A DNA stretch of 7,583 bases from NCBI GenBank assembly GCA_016215735.1, contig JACRIA010000037.1, positions 1 through 7,583 on the forward strand, read 5' to 3'. The DNA comes from Candidatus Peregrinibacteria bacterium (GTDB lineage Bacteria > Patescibacteriota > Gracilibacteria > UBA1369 > UBA12463). The translations under genes and the position numbers were made by a program. Shown piece after piece: positions 1 through 6,255 of the stretch. The number at the start of each line of letters is the position of its first letter. The stretch's first letter is position 1. The notes under the pieces were generated by a model. It saw only the letters and a list, made by a program, of their open reading frames with translations, did not search any database and was not told where the DNA came from.

Positions 1-1578
1 TATATTGATGCAGGCCGCAAAAAATCCGATATTGAAAGAGTTGCTGAAGGCAGAAAAAAAACAGGCGTTGCTACCGGTCTATACGCAATTAATCATTTGA
101 CTGCTAAAAAAATGCCGATTTATGTGAGCGATTTTGTTTTAGCAAGCGTCGGAACTGGCTGTGTTGTTGGTGTTCCGGGACACGATATCCGCGATTTTGA
201 ATTTGCCAAAGAAAAAGGTTTGGAGATTATCCGCGTTGTTGTCGGATCTGATGGCGATAAAATTCCTATCACACGGCTTGAACAAGTGCAGGAAGAAAAC
301 GGCACAATGGTTAACAGCGATTTTTTAAACGGCATGAATATCCATGACGCGACAAAAGCAATAATGGATTATATGGAAGAAAAAAAACAGGGCAAAAGAT
401 TTGTAAATTACAAACTTCACGACTGGCTGATTTCCCGCCAGAGATATTGGGGCGCGCCGATTCCTGTTATTTACTGCGAAAAATGCGGAACTGTGCCTGT
501 ATCGGAAATAGATTTGCCGGTAGTGCTGCCGAAAAATGTTGATTTTATTCCGCGCGGAAAATCGCCTCTGCATTATGTTAAAAATTTTATGGAAACAAAG
601 TGTCCGAAATGCTGCGGAAAAGCGACTCGCGAATCTGACACAATGGACACGTTCGTTGATTCGAGCTGGTATTTTTTAAGATATTTATCTCCAAAAAAAC
701 AAGACAGTGCATTTGATAAAAAAATTATTAAAAAATGGATGCCAATTGATATGTATATTGGCGGAAGCGAGCACGCATGCATGCATTTGATTTACGCGCG
801 GTTCTTCACAATGGTTTTGCATGATCTTGGTTTTATTGATTTTGATGAACCTTTTAAACGGCTTGTGCATCAGGGAATTATCACGAAAAATTCCGCGAAA
901 ATGTCGAAATCAAAAGGAAATGTTGTAAGTCCGGATACGTTTATTGAAAAATACGGAAGCGATGTTTTTCGCATGTATCTGATGTTTATGGGGCCTTATA
1001 CAGCTGGCGGAGATTGGAATGATAAGGGAATTGTTGGGGTTGCGAGGTTTGTAAAAAAGTTTGGGGAAATAATGGGGACGGGGGTGTCGGAGAGGGACGG
1101 GGGTTGCAAAGACCGCGAAAAAATGTTGGTGCTGATTCATAAAACAATCAAGCGCGTTACTGAAAGCATCGAAATGTTTCATTTTAATACTGCTATTGCC
1201 GCGATGATGGAATTTGTGAACGAAATTCCGGCGGTTGGAATTGATCTCGAAAACAAAAAAATAATGGTGCGGCTGCTTGCGCCTCTTGCTCCACATACCG
1301 CGGAAGAATTGTGGGAAATTCTTGGCCAGAAATACAGTATTTTTGATCAGGAGTGGCCGAAATTCGACGCGAAATATCTTGTTACTGCGACAATAGAAAT
1401 TCCTGTTCAGGTGAATGGCCGCCTGCGCGGAGTTATAAAAGTCGCGACTGGCGCGAATAAAGATGATGTTTTGAAAATCGCGCGTGATGAACCGAGCGTG
1501 AAAAAATATCTTGAAACAGGCAAGATTATCAAAGAGATCTTTATTGAAGGGAAATTGGTTGGTTTTGTAGTAAAATGA
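1..1578 (+). CDS. leuS: Leucyl-tRNA synthetase, C-terminal 525 residues (5' end outside the window)
   Basis: Cytoplasmic class I aminoacyl-tRNA synthetase that charges tRNA-Leu with leucine. The frame is open from base 1, so the gene enters from upstream; about 280-300 residues, including the HIGH motif, lie outside. Numbering from the first visible codon: residues 1-65 belong to the CP1 editing domain (GTGCVVGVPGHD at about 51-62, the usual AVPAHD region with conserved Asp62). RQRYWG is at 146-151. Two Cys pairs (C159/C162 and C201/C204) look like the zinc-type insert. DTMDTFVDSSWYF is at about 213-225, and the catalytic KMSKSKGN at 300-307 (bases 898-921). The anticodon-binding helical domain follows, then a small C-terminal domain with VNGRLRG and a typical LVGFVVK end. 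The stop is TGA. Residues about 342-368 are a G-run-rich, poorly conserved stretch. Identity is very secure; the family is usually about 800-860 residues. Confidence 0.97.
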   Translation, partial: YIDAGRKKSDIERVAEGRKKTGVATGLYAINHLTAKKMPIYVSDFVLASVGTGCVVGVPGHDIRDFEFAKEKGLEIIRVVVGSDGDKIPITRLEQVQEENGTMVNSDFLNGMNIHDATKAIMDYMEEKKQGKRFVNYKLHDWLISRQRYWGAPIPVIYCEKCGTVPVSEIDLPVVLPKNVDFIPRGKSPLHYVKNFMETKCPKCCGKATRESDTMDTFVDSSWYFLRYLSPKKQDSAFDKKIIKKWMPIDMYIGGSEHACMHLIYARFFTMVLHDLGFIDFDEPFKRLVHQGIITKNSAKMSKSKGNVVSPDTFIEKYGSDVFRMYLMFMGPYTAGGDWNDKGIVGVARFVKKFGEIMGTGVSERDGGCKDREKMLVLIHKTIKRVTESIEMFHFNTAIAAMMEFVNEIPAVGIDLENKKIMVRLLAPLAPHTAEELWEILGQKYSIFDQEWPKFDAKYLVTATIEIPVQVNGRLRGVIKVATGANKDDVLKIARDEPSVKKYLETGKIIKEIFIEGKLVGFVVK

Positions 1579-1593
1579 TTTATTTGCGACTAC

Positions 1594-1622
1594 TTGACAG
1601 ATTACCAGCAGAGCTGTATGAT
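1594..1622 (+). promoter_or_regulatory. Sigma-70-type promoter for the 90-residue gene
   Basis: TTGACA at 1594-1599, exactly 17 bp spacer, TATGAT at 1617-1622. The expected transcription start is near 1629, which gives a 5' leader of about 20 nt before the ATG at 1649. It begins only 15 bp after the leuS stop, so the small downstream gene probably has its own transcript. Confidence 0.65.
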
Positions 1623-1648
1623 TAAATCGACTTTAACCAAGTAAACAA

Positions 1649-1921
1649 ATGGAGAAAGCTAGCGAGAATCTTCGAGATCCTATAAATTTTTTCGATGACT
1701 GGCTTGAGGAAAATGCGCAAAAACTTGATAAAGAATGTTTGAGCACTTATAAACTTGTTATTGAAAATATTGTGAAATCAATTAAACCAGATGTGCGGAA
1801 TAATGTTATTTTCAATGTACGGCAAAAAGATTTATTTATAAAAGCGTTTAAGGAAACTGTTGTAAAAACAGATGAGGGCACGCCCGCGGAAGCATATTAC
1901 ATGGGCCTGTATATGATATAG
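1649..1921 (+). CDS. Hypothetical 90-residue protein
   Basis: I do not recognise this protein. It is acidic in its N-terminal part (DPINFFDDWLEEN at about 10-22) and then probably mostly helical (roughly 20-47, ending in VIENIVKSIKP), with a single Cys near residue 30. It has no signal peptide and no membrane segment, so it is probably cytoplasmic. No other in-frame start is available because a TAA lies at 1634-1636. No Shine-Dalgarno sequence is seen (accaagtaaacaa precedes the ATG). Support for a real gene: a canonical promoter immediately upstream, a neat fit between leuS and the convergent rsmI gene (18 bp gap), and codon choice like its neighbours. Function unknown. Confidence 0.6.
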   Translation: MEKASENLRDPINFFDDWLEENAQKLDKECLSTYKLVIENIVKSIKPDVRNNVIFNVRQKDLFIKAFKETVVKTDEGTPAEAYYMGLYMI

Positions 1922-1926
1922 AGTAT

Positions 1927-1949
1927 GCTAAAGTAATAGCTATTGTAGC
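1927..1949. other. AT-rich imperfect inverted repeat between convergent genes
   Basis: GCTA...TAGC arms enclose a further AT-rich complementary core (AATAGCTATT at the centre). It spans the junction where the 90-residue gene and rsmI converge and overlaps the rsmI stop codon. It could act as a weak two-way transcription stop, but no T-tract follows on either strand, so this is only a suggestion. Confidence 0.25.
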
Positions 1950-2638
1950 GTATCTGAACAGCTTGCTTTGATATTTTTTAATAGTAAGACGAACTCCCCT
2001 TTTGGCGGTTTTTGTTTGAAATGACTGATTATTTCGGCAAAATTTCCGCGCAGGATTTCTTCATGGATTTTTGTGAGTTCGCGCGCAATTACAATTTGCC
2101 AATTATCGCCGAGAATTTTGTGGATTTGTTCGAGAGTTTTGATAATGCGATGCGGCGATTCGTAAAAAATAATCGTACGATCTTCATTTCGCCAAGATGT
2201 AAATAGAGTCTGGCGGCCTTTTTTTAGCGGCAGAAAGCCATAATAAATAAAATTGTGCATGTGAAGGCCGGATGCGACTAGCGCGGCAAGAAAAGCTGAT
2301 GGTCCTGGAATTGGAATGATTTTGATGTCATTTTCGAGTGCGGTTTGAATCAATTTATACGCAGGATCGGAAATACCCGGGGTACCCGCATCGGAAATTA
2401 GCGCTATATTTTTTCCGGATTTGAGCAAATCAATGAGCTGCGCGAGTTTGCGATCATCGGAATATGAGTGAAAACTTATTTGCGGAGTTTTTATTTCATA
2501 TTTATCAAGTAGAATTTTTGAATGGCGCGTGTCTTCAGCCGCAATGTAATCAGCTTCTTTGAGCATGCGGATTGCGCGGAGCGTGATATCTTCGAGGTTT
2601 CCGATTGGCGTTGAAACTATGTATAAAATTCCTTTCAT
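1940..2638 (-). CDS. rsmI: 16S rRNA (cytidine(1402)-2'-O)-methyltransferase RsmI
   Basis: SAM-dependent methyltransferase of the tetrapyrrole-methylase fold that 2'-O-methylates C1402 in the decoding centre of 16S rRNA. Motifs in the 232-residue product: STPIGNLEDIT at 9-19, EDTRHS at 35-40, SDAGTPGISDP at 82-92, PGPSA at 111-115, FYESPHR at 158-164, and GEFVLLL close to the C-terminus. The usual length is about 270-290; here the small C-terminal helical domain is absent, so the protein stops right after the catalytic fold. The ATG at 2638 starts MKGILYIVSTPIGNL, the expected family N-terminus. No Shine-Dalgarno sequence precedes it. It lies downstream of tsaB on the same strand (122 bp gap filled by hairpin repeats), so co-transcription is possible. 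Identity is very secure. Confidence 0.96.
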   Translation of the reverse strand: MKGILYIVSTPIGNLEDITLRAIRMLKEADYIAAEDTRHSKILLDKYEIKTPQISFHSYSDDRKLAQLIDLLKSGKNIALISDAGTPGISDPAYKLIQTALENDIKIIPIPGPSAFLAALVASGLHMHNFIYYGFLPLKKGRQTLFTSWRNEDRTIIFYESPHRIIKTLEQIHKILGDNWQIVIARELTKIHEEILRGNFAEIISHFKQKPPKGEFVLLLKNIKASCSDTLQ

Positions 2639-2673
2639 AAAAATTGCGTGGTGTCGCTTATTTCTTTTTTATA

Positions 2674-2704
2674 GCGCCTGTGTTCCGCTGCGCGGAACGG
2701 CGTG
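2674..2704. repeat. Dispersed hairpin repeat, copy 1
   Basis: Conserved flanks GCGCCTGTGTT and GGAACGGCGTG enclose a palindromic core (TTCCGC-TGC-GCGGAA). The outer CGCC and GGCG also pair, so the unit can fold into an interrupted hairpin. A T/A-rich lead (ttttttata) precedes it. It lies in the tsaB-rsmI gap and repeats after 52 bp. Two related copies are found at 2727-2756 and 6158-6197. Confidence 0.75.
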
Positions 2705-2726
2705 TTCGCGACGTTTTATTTATATA

Positions 2727-2756
2727 CGCCTGTGTCCGCCTGCGGCGAACGGCGTG
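2727..2756. repeat. Dispersed hairpin repeat, copy 2
   Basis: Same flanks as copy 1 (CGCCTGTG and GAACGGCGTG) with a different core (CGCC-TGC-GGCG). Upstream, the stretch TTCGCGACGTTTT followed by ATATA is shared with copy 3, so the repeat unit is longer than the hairpin alone. It ends 4 bp from the tsaB stop codon. Confidence 0.75.
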
Positions 2757-2760
2757 GCGG

Positions 2761-3132
2761 TTAAAAATTTAAGTGTTTTTGCTTTGGCTGTGTGATGTGC
2801 GGTTTTTTTGAATAAATCGGGTGAATGATTTTTTGGCTGGCGCGCAGATTGTCGGCAGCGTAGAGGCAGGCGCCGGTAATTAACGCAAGAATATTCGCTG
2901 TAGTAACCCCTATGCGCGTTCCTGTAAAACTTCCTGGACCGCGATTAACAATGATTTTTTTGAGCGAGCGCCGGACAGCAGGATATTTCTGCAAAATCGT
3001 TCTAAGAATTGCATAAATTGTCCGCGATTCGTTTTGAACAGGCTTCCATTTGCGCGAGAAAATTGTTTTTGCCCTGTGGTGCAGCGCGATATGACAAATT
3101 GGTGAAGCTGTATCGATTTCTAAAATGTACAT
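2761..3132 (-). CDS. tsaB: Short TsaB-type protein, tRNA t6A37 synthesis complex
   Basis: Bacterial partner of TsaD in the complex that makes N6-threonylcarbamoyladenosine at position 37 of ANN-decoding tRNAs; cytoplasmic. The 123-residue product starts MYILEIDTAS, the family N-terminus with conserved Asp7. It carries the hallmark GPGSFTGTRIG at 65-75 followed by the helix VTTANILAL. It ends with PIYSKKPHITQPK at 105-117, which resembles the extreme C-terminus of full-length TsaB (P-Y-R/K...P..T.PK). Normal TsaB is about 220-230 residues, so the second actin-like subdomain is essentially missing while both ends are kept. I see no frameshift or premature stop. The ATG is 8 nt downstream of an extended -10 box, suggesting a leaderless message. 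rsmI follows on the same strand. The family call is firm; full activity is uncertain. Confidence 0.85.
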   Translation of the reverse strand: MYILEIDTASPICHIALHHRAKTIFSRKWKPVQNESRTIYAILRTILQKYPAVRRSLKKIIVNRGPGSFTGTRIGVTTANILALITGACLYAADNLRASQKIIHPIYSKKPHITQPKQKHLNF

Positions 3133-3140
3133 CGGTGGAT

Positions 3141-3149
3141 ATTATAACA
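3141..3149 (-). promoter_or_regulatory. Extended -10 promoter of tsaB (leaderless type)
   Basis: Read on the minus strand, TGTTATAAT is a perfect extended -10 element. Only 8 nt (ATCCACCG) separate TATAAT from the tsaB ATG, so transcription should begin at or within a base or two of the start codon. No good -35 is seen, as expected for an extended -10 promoter. Confidence 0.6.
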
Positions 3150-3165
3150 GATGCGCTTGGATGTG

Positions 3166-3179
3166 CCGTAACGTTATGG
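3166..3179. promoter_or_regulatory. 14-bp palindrome (operator candidate), copy 1
   Basis: CCGTAACGTTATGG differs by one base from the perfect palindrome CCGTAACGTTACGG found at 3387-3400. It lies at about -32 to -45 relative to the predicted tsaB start, where a regulator would meet RNA polymerase. The binding protein is unknown. Confidence 0.4.
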
Positions 3180-3196
3180 AATACGGTTTATGCGAA

Positions 3197-3218
3197 CTTC
3201 CTGATTCGAATCAAGAAG
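3197..3218. repeat. 22-bp near-perfect inverted repeat
   Basis: Arms CTTCCTGATTC and GAATCAAGAAG differ from perfect dyad symmetry at one position; the inner 12 bp TGATTCGAATCA is exact. On the plus strand it is followed by GAAA and six T, so it has the form of an AT-rich terminator, but no plus-strand gene ends here. On the minus strand it would sit in any tsaB leader made from the upstream promoter candidate. Confidence 0.4.
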
Positions 3219-3293
3219 GAAATTTTTTGGCAGAATTGAAATTTATTTTATACTTCAAAAATCCGCCTCAAAATTAATGGCTAAAACACTATC

Positions 3294-3313
3294 AAAAACG
3301 AACTTTTTGTTCG
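3294..3313 (-). terminator. Terminator-like hairpin on the minus strand
   Basis: On the minus strand CGAAC-AAAAA-GTTCG is followed directly by TTTTT. The stem is only 5 bp, so it is a weak candidate. It could end transcription coming from the amidase gene, or from the promoter candidate just upstream. Confidence 0.35.
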
Positions 3314-3349
3314 CATAAAAACGCTGCGCGGGCCATTCTAGGATGGGAA

Positions 3350-3382
3350 ATTATAGTATGCGTCAGCAAAATAAATTGTCAA
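3350..3382 (-). promoter_or_regulatory. Candidate minus-strand promoter upstream of tsaB
   Basis: TTGACA (minus strand, 3382-3377) is followed after 18 bp by TACTAT (3358-3353), which overlaps a TATAAT (3355-3350). The latter taken alone gives a 21-bp spacer, which is too long. A perfect 14-bp palindrome lies just upstream. A transcript from here would have about 210 nt of leader before tsaB, including the hairpin at 3313-3294. Confidence 0.4.
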
Positions 3383-3386
3383 TTTC

Positions 3387-3400
3387 CCGTAACGTTACGG
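3387..3400. promoter_or_regulatory. 14-bp palindrome (operator candidate), copy 2
   Basis: CCGTAACGTTACGG is a perfect palindrome located immediately upstream of the TTGACA of the minus-strand promoter candidate and 13 bp beyond the end of the amidase gene. It is the partner of the site at 3166-3179. No T-run follows on the minus strand, so it does not look like a terminator. Confidence 0.45.
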
Positions 3401-3413
3401 AAACTTGACGTGT

Positions 3414-6104
3414 TTAATAAATCTTCTTTAGCTCTATTCCTTTATAATAATATTTCAGAATTTCATCGAATTTTTTCCCTGCTTCTGCCATGCCTTTTGC
3501 TCCGCAACCGCTCAAACCGACGCCGTGGCCCGATAAAATGCCCGTTTTGCAATATGAATCTGAAACGCTTTGCAAATACGGCACATCACTGCCCCAAACT
3601 TCTTTATACGAACGCGTGCGGCCGTCGCTTGATGAAAAATACGCGGCTTTGATTGGTTCGTCAGCATATGTGATAACTGTGCCGGCTGTTTCTTTTACTG
3701 CTTTTACTGTTGTTGGCGCGCGAAGTTCGTAGCCATAGCCGAGATATTTTTGAGTTGTTGCCGGATCATCGTCAAGATTGTATGGTGCGCCCGGAAATTT
3801 CTCTGCTTTTGTTGTGTAATAAGTTGCGTAAGTGCGCGCCGCGATCATAATTGCTTTGATTTTTTCGTATGGATCAGTACTAGAAGTTTCAGCGACGCCT
3901 TTTAGATAATCTTCAATTGGAAGTTCATTGATAATGCGCAGTTTGTCCTTGTAATAAACAATTCCAAGGTTTCCGCGAAAGCGATTATCATTCAGATTTT
4001 TATTCCATTCAGGACGTTTTTCGTAATTTTTGATTTCGATAATTACGTTCGCACCTGACTCAAATTTCACAGGATTATTCGAGGTCGCTGAATAATCTTT
4101 TGATGTGATTTTGTATCGCAGGCCGTCATATGAAACTGAAACTTCGTCCCCTGCTTTATAATTGCGCAGAAGCTGGCTGCTTGATGTAAGCCTGAAATCG
4201 CCATTAGCAGTAATAATGGGCGAGCCTTCGAAAGAGAGCGCGATTTTTATGAGATTTTGCTGCCCTGTGGCTTGCGATTCTTTAGGCGCGACTGTGCCGA
4301 AAATCGACAATGGCTTTCTTGTGAGCAATGTTTTGCCGACGCGCAGGCGGAATCTAAATTCGTAATCGCCGCTTTTCTGCGGGGCAGTTAAATTTATTTC
4401 AATTGTGGCAATTCCGCCGGGTTTTATTTCTTTTTCGACTAATTTATACGATGCCATTTTGAAGCTTGATGCGAATTGCTGAAGCGCAAGCTTGTTTTCA
4501 CCATCCTGCGTCCAAGAAACTTTTCCTGTGTTGCGTAGTTTTATCCAGACTGTTTTTGTTTCAGCTGCGGCGAAGGTGTTTGGCGAACTTATTCCGTAAA
4601 CTTTGTAATTGTAAGGATAATTGTAAACAAAAACTTTGAAATTCATGCTTTTATCTTCAAGCCATCGAACGCCTTCAACAACTGGCGTAAAATATTCAAT
4701 ATATTCATCAGCTTCAGCTGGCGCGCGCAAATTGAAAATAAATCTAGCGACCTCGCCGGGATTCACTCGGGCTTGCTGGAGGAATGCGATGCGTGCGCTC
4801 GGAACTGCCAAAAATTCGCTTAATCTGTCGCGTGAATGATTTGTGCCGAGTTTTATAGTTTGCGGACCCGAGCGGAACCACGGCACATCGCCAATATTTT
4901 TTAAATCAATCCAGCCTGTTAGAACTGCGCCTGATTTCACGCTTCCTGAAGGCAAACTCGAGGCAACAATTTCATACGAATAATTCGGCGGCATTATGTT
5001 CACGGGGATTTGAATGTATTTTTCGAGTTTTATTTTGTTTCCGACAAACGGCGCGATATTGAGATTTATCAAACCTTCTTTATATTTTGATGTAAGCGTC
5101 GCTGTGAAAATAATTTCTCCGCCTGCTGCAGCTGAGACCGCTTCTGGCTCTATTTTTACGTCTAATTTGTCAGCAAAAGCGCTTGTTTCATTAACAACTA
5201 ATTTTGTTCCTGCTGGCCATGCGACTGTTCCTGTGTTTTTTATTTTGAGTGTAATCTTACGCGTTTCATTCGGATTCATACTTACGTAATAGACTTTTGA
5301 CAAATCTTCATAGTCGTATCCTTTGTTTTTTTGGATTCTGAAAATTGTTTTTTCAATTGTTGTTGTAATTGTTTGCGAAGCAAGTTTCCGGATTATATTC
5401 AGCTTTTCATACAAATATTTTCCTGGACATAAAGTTTGGTCAACATCTTTATGACCAAGTACATTTGGGGTCACGCTCCCACGGAACAAAGACGAACCAA
5501 GCGGATTTATATTGTAAATCGCGCTTTTTACGGAAATCAATTTTGCGAGGCTGTTGATAACTGCTTCTGGCGCGTCATTTTCTTCGTAATTTCCAAGAAC
5601 AGCGATTCCAATCGAACCAGTGTTGGATTTTCCTGCATGCGCTCCAACAACCCCTTCGCCTCCATATCTGCCTTCATAGATTTTGCCTTGCTGATCAATA
5701 ATATAATTGTATCCAATATCTCCCCAGCCGCGGCCTAGGCTGTGCCAATTATAAATATTGCGTATTGCCAGCGCAGGATTATCAAGATTTTTTGTCGAAG
5801 CTGTGTGGTGAATTATGAATTTGCTAACTTTTTTTGCGTATTCAAGCGGCCAAGTAAGAGTTTGGCCGCTAGAGTTTGTTTCGATTTTTTTCGCGAGTTC
5901 GAGTTCATCCGAAAATTTTTCAGTATATTCAATGTCGATTTCTTTTGCGTCGGGTTTCGGTCGCGAATCATCCCAAAGCCTGATGGTTTCGTCAGCTCCC
6001 CAGCCTGAACGAGGAATTATGTTTATTGCTGCGGCAAAAACCGTGTTGCTCATAAATGCGGATAAAATAAAAAATGCCGCGGAACTGATTAATAATTTTT
6101 TCAT
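3414..6104 (-). CDS. Exported amidase_2 (PGRP-like) - Ig-like x3 - SpoIID/LytB fusion protein
   Basis: 896-residue cell-wall enzyme, probably secreted. Residues 1-24 are a Sec signal peptide (KK, hydrophobic core, cleavage likely after TVFA). About 27-240 is a zinc N-acetylmuramoyl-L-alanine amidase domain. Visible there are FIIHHTA (H99/H100), GYNYIID (Tyr132), GAHAGKSN at 154-161, and GHKDVDQTLCPG with likely zinc ligands His218 and Cys226. About 264-602 holds three Ig-like modules with the signature N-x-G-x-V-x-W at 290-296, 403-409 and 525-531, like NBR1-type Ig domains. About 625-896 is a SpoIID/LytB domain: LPIEDYLKGVAET with candidate catalytic Glu739, AARTYA, TTQKYLGYG at 783-791, AYFSSSDGRT at 821-830, and GHGVGLSGCGAKGMA at 859-873. 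By family knowledge the amidase strips peptides and SpoIID cleaves denuded glycan, so both steps may sit in one protein. The ATG at 6104 lies 9 nt after an extended -10 box. No Shine-Dalgarno sequence. Confidence 0.92.
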   Translation of the reverse strand: MKKLLISSAAFFILSAFMSNTVFAAAINIIPRSGWGADETIRLWDDSRPKPDAKEIDIEYTEKFSDELELAKKIETNSSGQTLTWPLEYAKKVSKFIIHHTASTKNLDNPALAIRNIYNWHSLGRGWGDIGYNYIIDQQGKIYEGRYGGEGVVGAHAGKSNTGSIGIAVLGNYEENDAPEAVINSLAKLISVKSAIYNINPLGSSLFRGSVTPNVLGHKDVDQTLCPGKYLYEKLNIIRKLASQTITTTIEKTIFRIQKNKGYDYEDLSKVYYVSMNPNETRKITLKIKNTGTVAWPAGTKLVVNETSAFADKLDVKIEPEAVSAAAGGEIIFTATLTSKYKEGLINLNIAPFVGNKIKLEKYIQIPVNIMPPNYSYEIVASSLPSGSVKSGAVLTGWIDLKNIGDVPWFRSGPQTIKLGTNHSRDRLSEFLAVPSARIAFLQQARVNPGEVARFIFNLRAPAEADEYIEYFTPVVEGVRWLEDKSMNFKVFVYNYPYNYKVYGISSPNTFAAAETKTVWIKLRNTGKVSWTQDGENKLALQQFASSFKMASYKLVEKEIKPGGIATIEINLTAPQKSGDYEFRFRLRVGKTLLTRKPLSIFGTVAPKESQATGQQNLIKIALSFEGSPIITANGDFRLTSSSQLLRNYKAGDEVSVSYDGLRYKITSKDYSATSNNPVKFESGANVIIEIKNYEKRPEWNKNLNDNRFRGNLGIVYYKDKLRIINELPIEDYLKGVAETSSTDPYEKIKAIMIAARTYATYYTTKAEKFPGAPYNLDDDPATTQKYLGYGYELRAPTTVKAVKETAGTVITYADEPIKAAYFSSSDGRTRSYKEVWGSDVPYLQSVSDSYCKTGILSGHGVGLSGCGAKGMAEAGKKFDEILKYYYKGIELKKIY

Positions 6105-6113
6105 AACAAATCT

Positions 6114-6122
6114 ATAATACCA
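6114..6122 (-). promoter_or_regulatory. Extended -10 promoter of the amidase-SpoIID gene (leaderless type)
   Basis: Minus strand TGGTATTAT fits an extended -10 (TG-n-TATTAT). TATTAT is 9 nt upstream of the ATG, so the mRNA would start at or within 2-3 nt of the start codon. No convincing -35 is seen. Confidence 0.5.
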
Positions 6123-6132
6123 CTTTCATGGA

Positions 6133-6197
6133 GTCGCTTCGCGACAATTTTTTATATGCGCCTGTGTTCGCCCCGAGTACTCGGGGCGAACGGCGTG
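6133..6197. repeat. Dispersed hairpin repeat, copy 3, with leading mini-hairpin
   Basis: GTCGC-TTC-GCGAC at 6133-6145 is a small hairpin. It is followed by a T-rich lead (AATTTTTTATAT) and then the unit GCGCCTGTG...CGGCGTG at 6158-6197. The core here is a perfect 24-bp palindrome at 6167-6190, with arms TTCGCCCCGAGT and ACTCGGGGCGAA. The flanks match copies 1 and 2 near 2674-2756. It lies between the divergent amidase and arginine promoters and has no T-run immediately after it on either strand. Confidence 0.75.
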
Positions 6198-6226
6198 AAT
6201 GACGATTTTGCCCTAGAAAAATTATA

Positions 6227-6255
6227 TTGACATTCATGGAAATTTACGCTTTAAT
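6227..6255 (+). promoter_or_regulatory. Sigma-70-type promoter of the arginine leader and argF
   Basis: TTGACA at 6227-6232, 17 bp spacer, TTTAAT at 6250-6255. The expected start is about 6262, 2-4 nt before the ATG of the leader ORF at 6265 and about 178 nt before argF. Confidence 0.7.

Noticed and set aside
910..1296. 128-codon minus-strand ORF opposite leuS
   Set aside because: It is a shadow of the well-conserved leuS frame; its product is low-complexity, His/Asn/Phe-rich, and matches no family.
2674..2756. Two spaced similar units as a CRISPR array
   Set aside because: There are only two units with a short 22-bp gap, the repeats are imperfect and hairpin-like, a third copy lies 3.4 kb away, and no cas genes are present.
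2559..2795. 78-codon plus-strand ORF through the tandem hairpin repeats
   Set aside because: It is formed by the repeats and the antisense of rsmI and tsaB; the protein has no sensible composition.
3009..3239. 76-codon plus-strand ORF across the tsaB start
   Set aside because: It overlaps the conserved N-terminal part of tsaB and has no promoter; the inverted repeat and T-run at its end (3197-3228) do not suffice as support.
6158..6197. GC-rich perfect palindrome as an intrinsic terminator
   Set aside because: No T-run follows on either strand; the T-rich stretch precedes the stem on the plus strand, and the same flanks recur at other loci, so it is a repeat.
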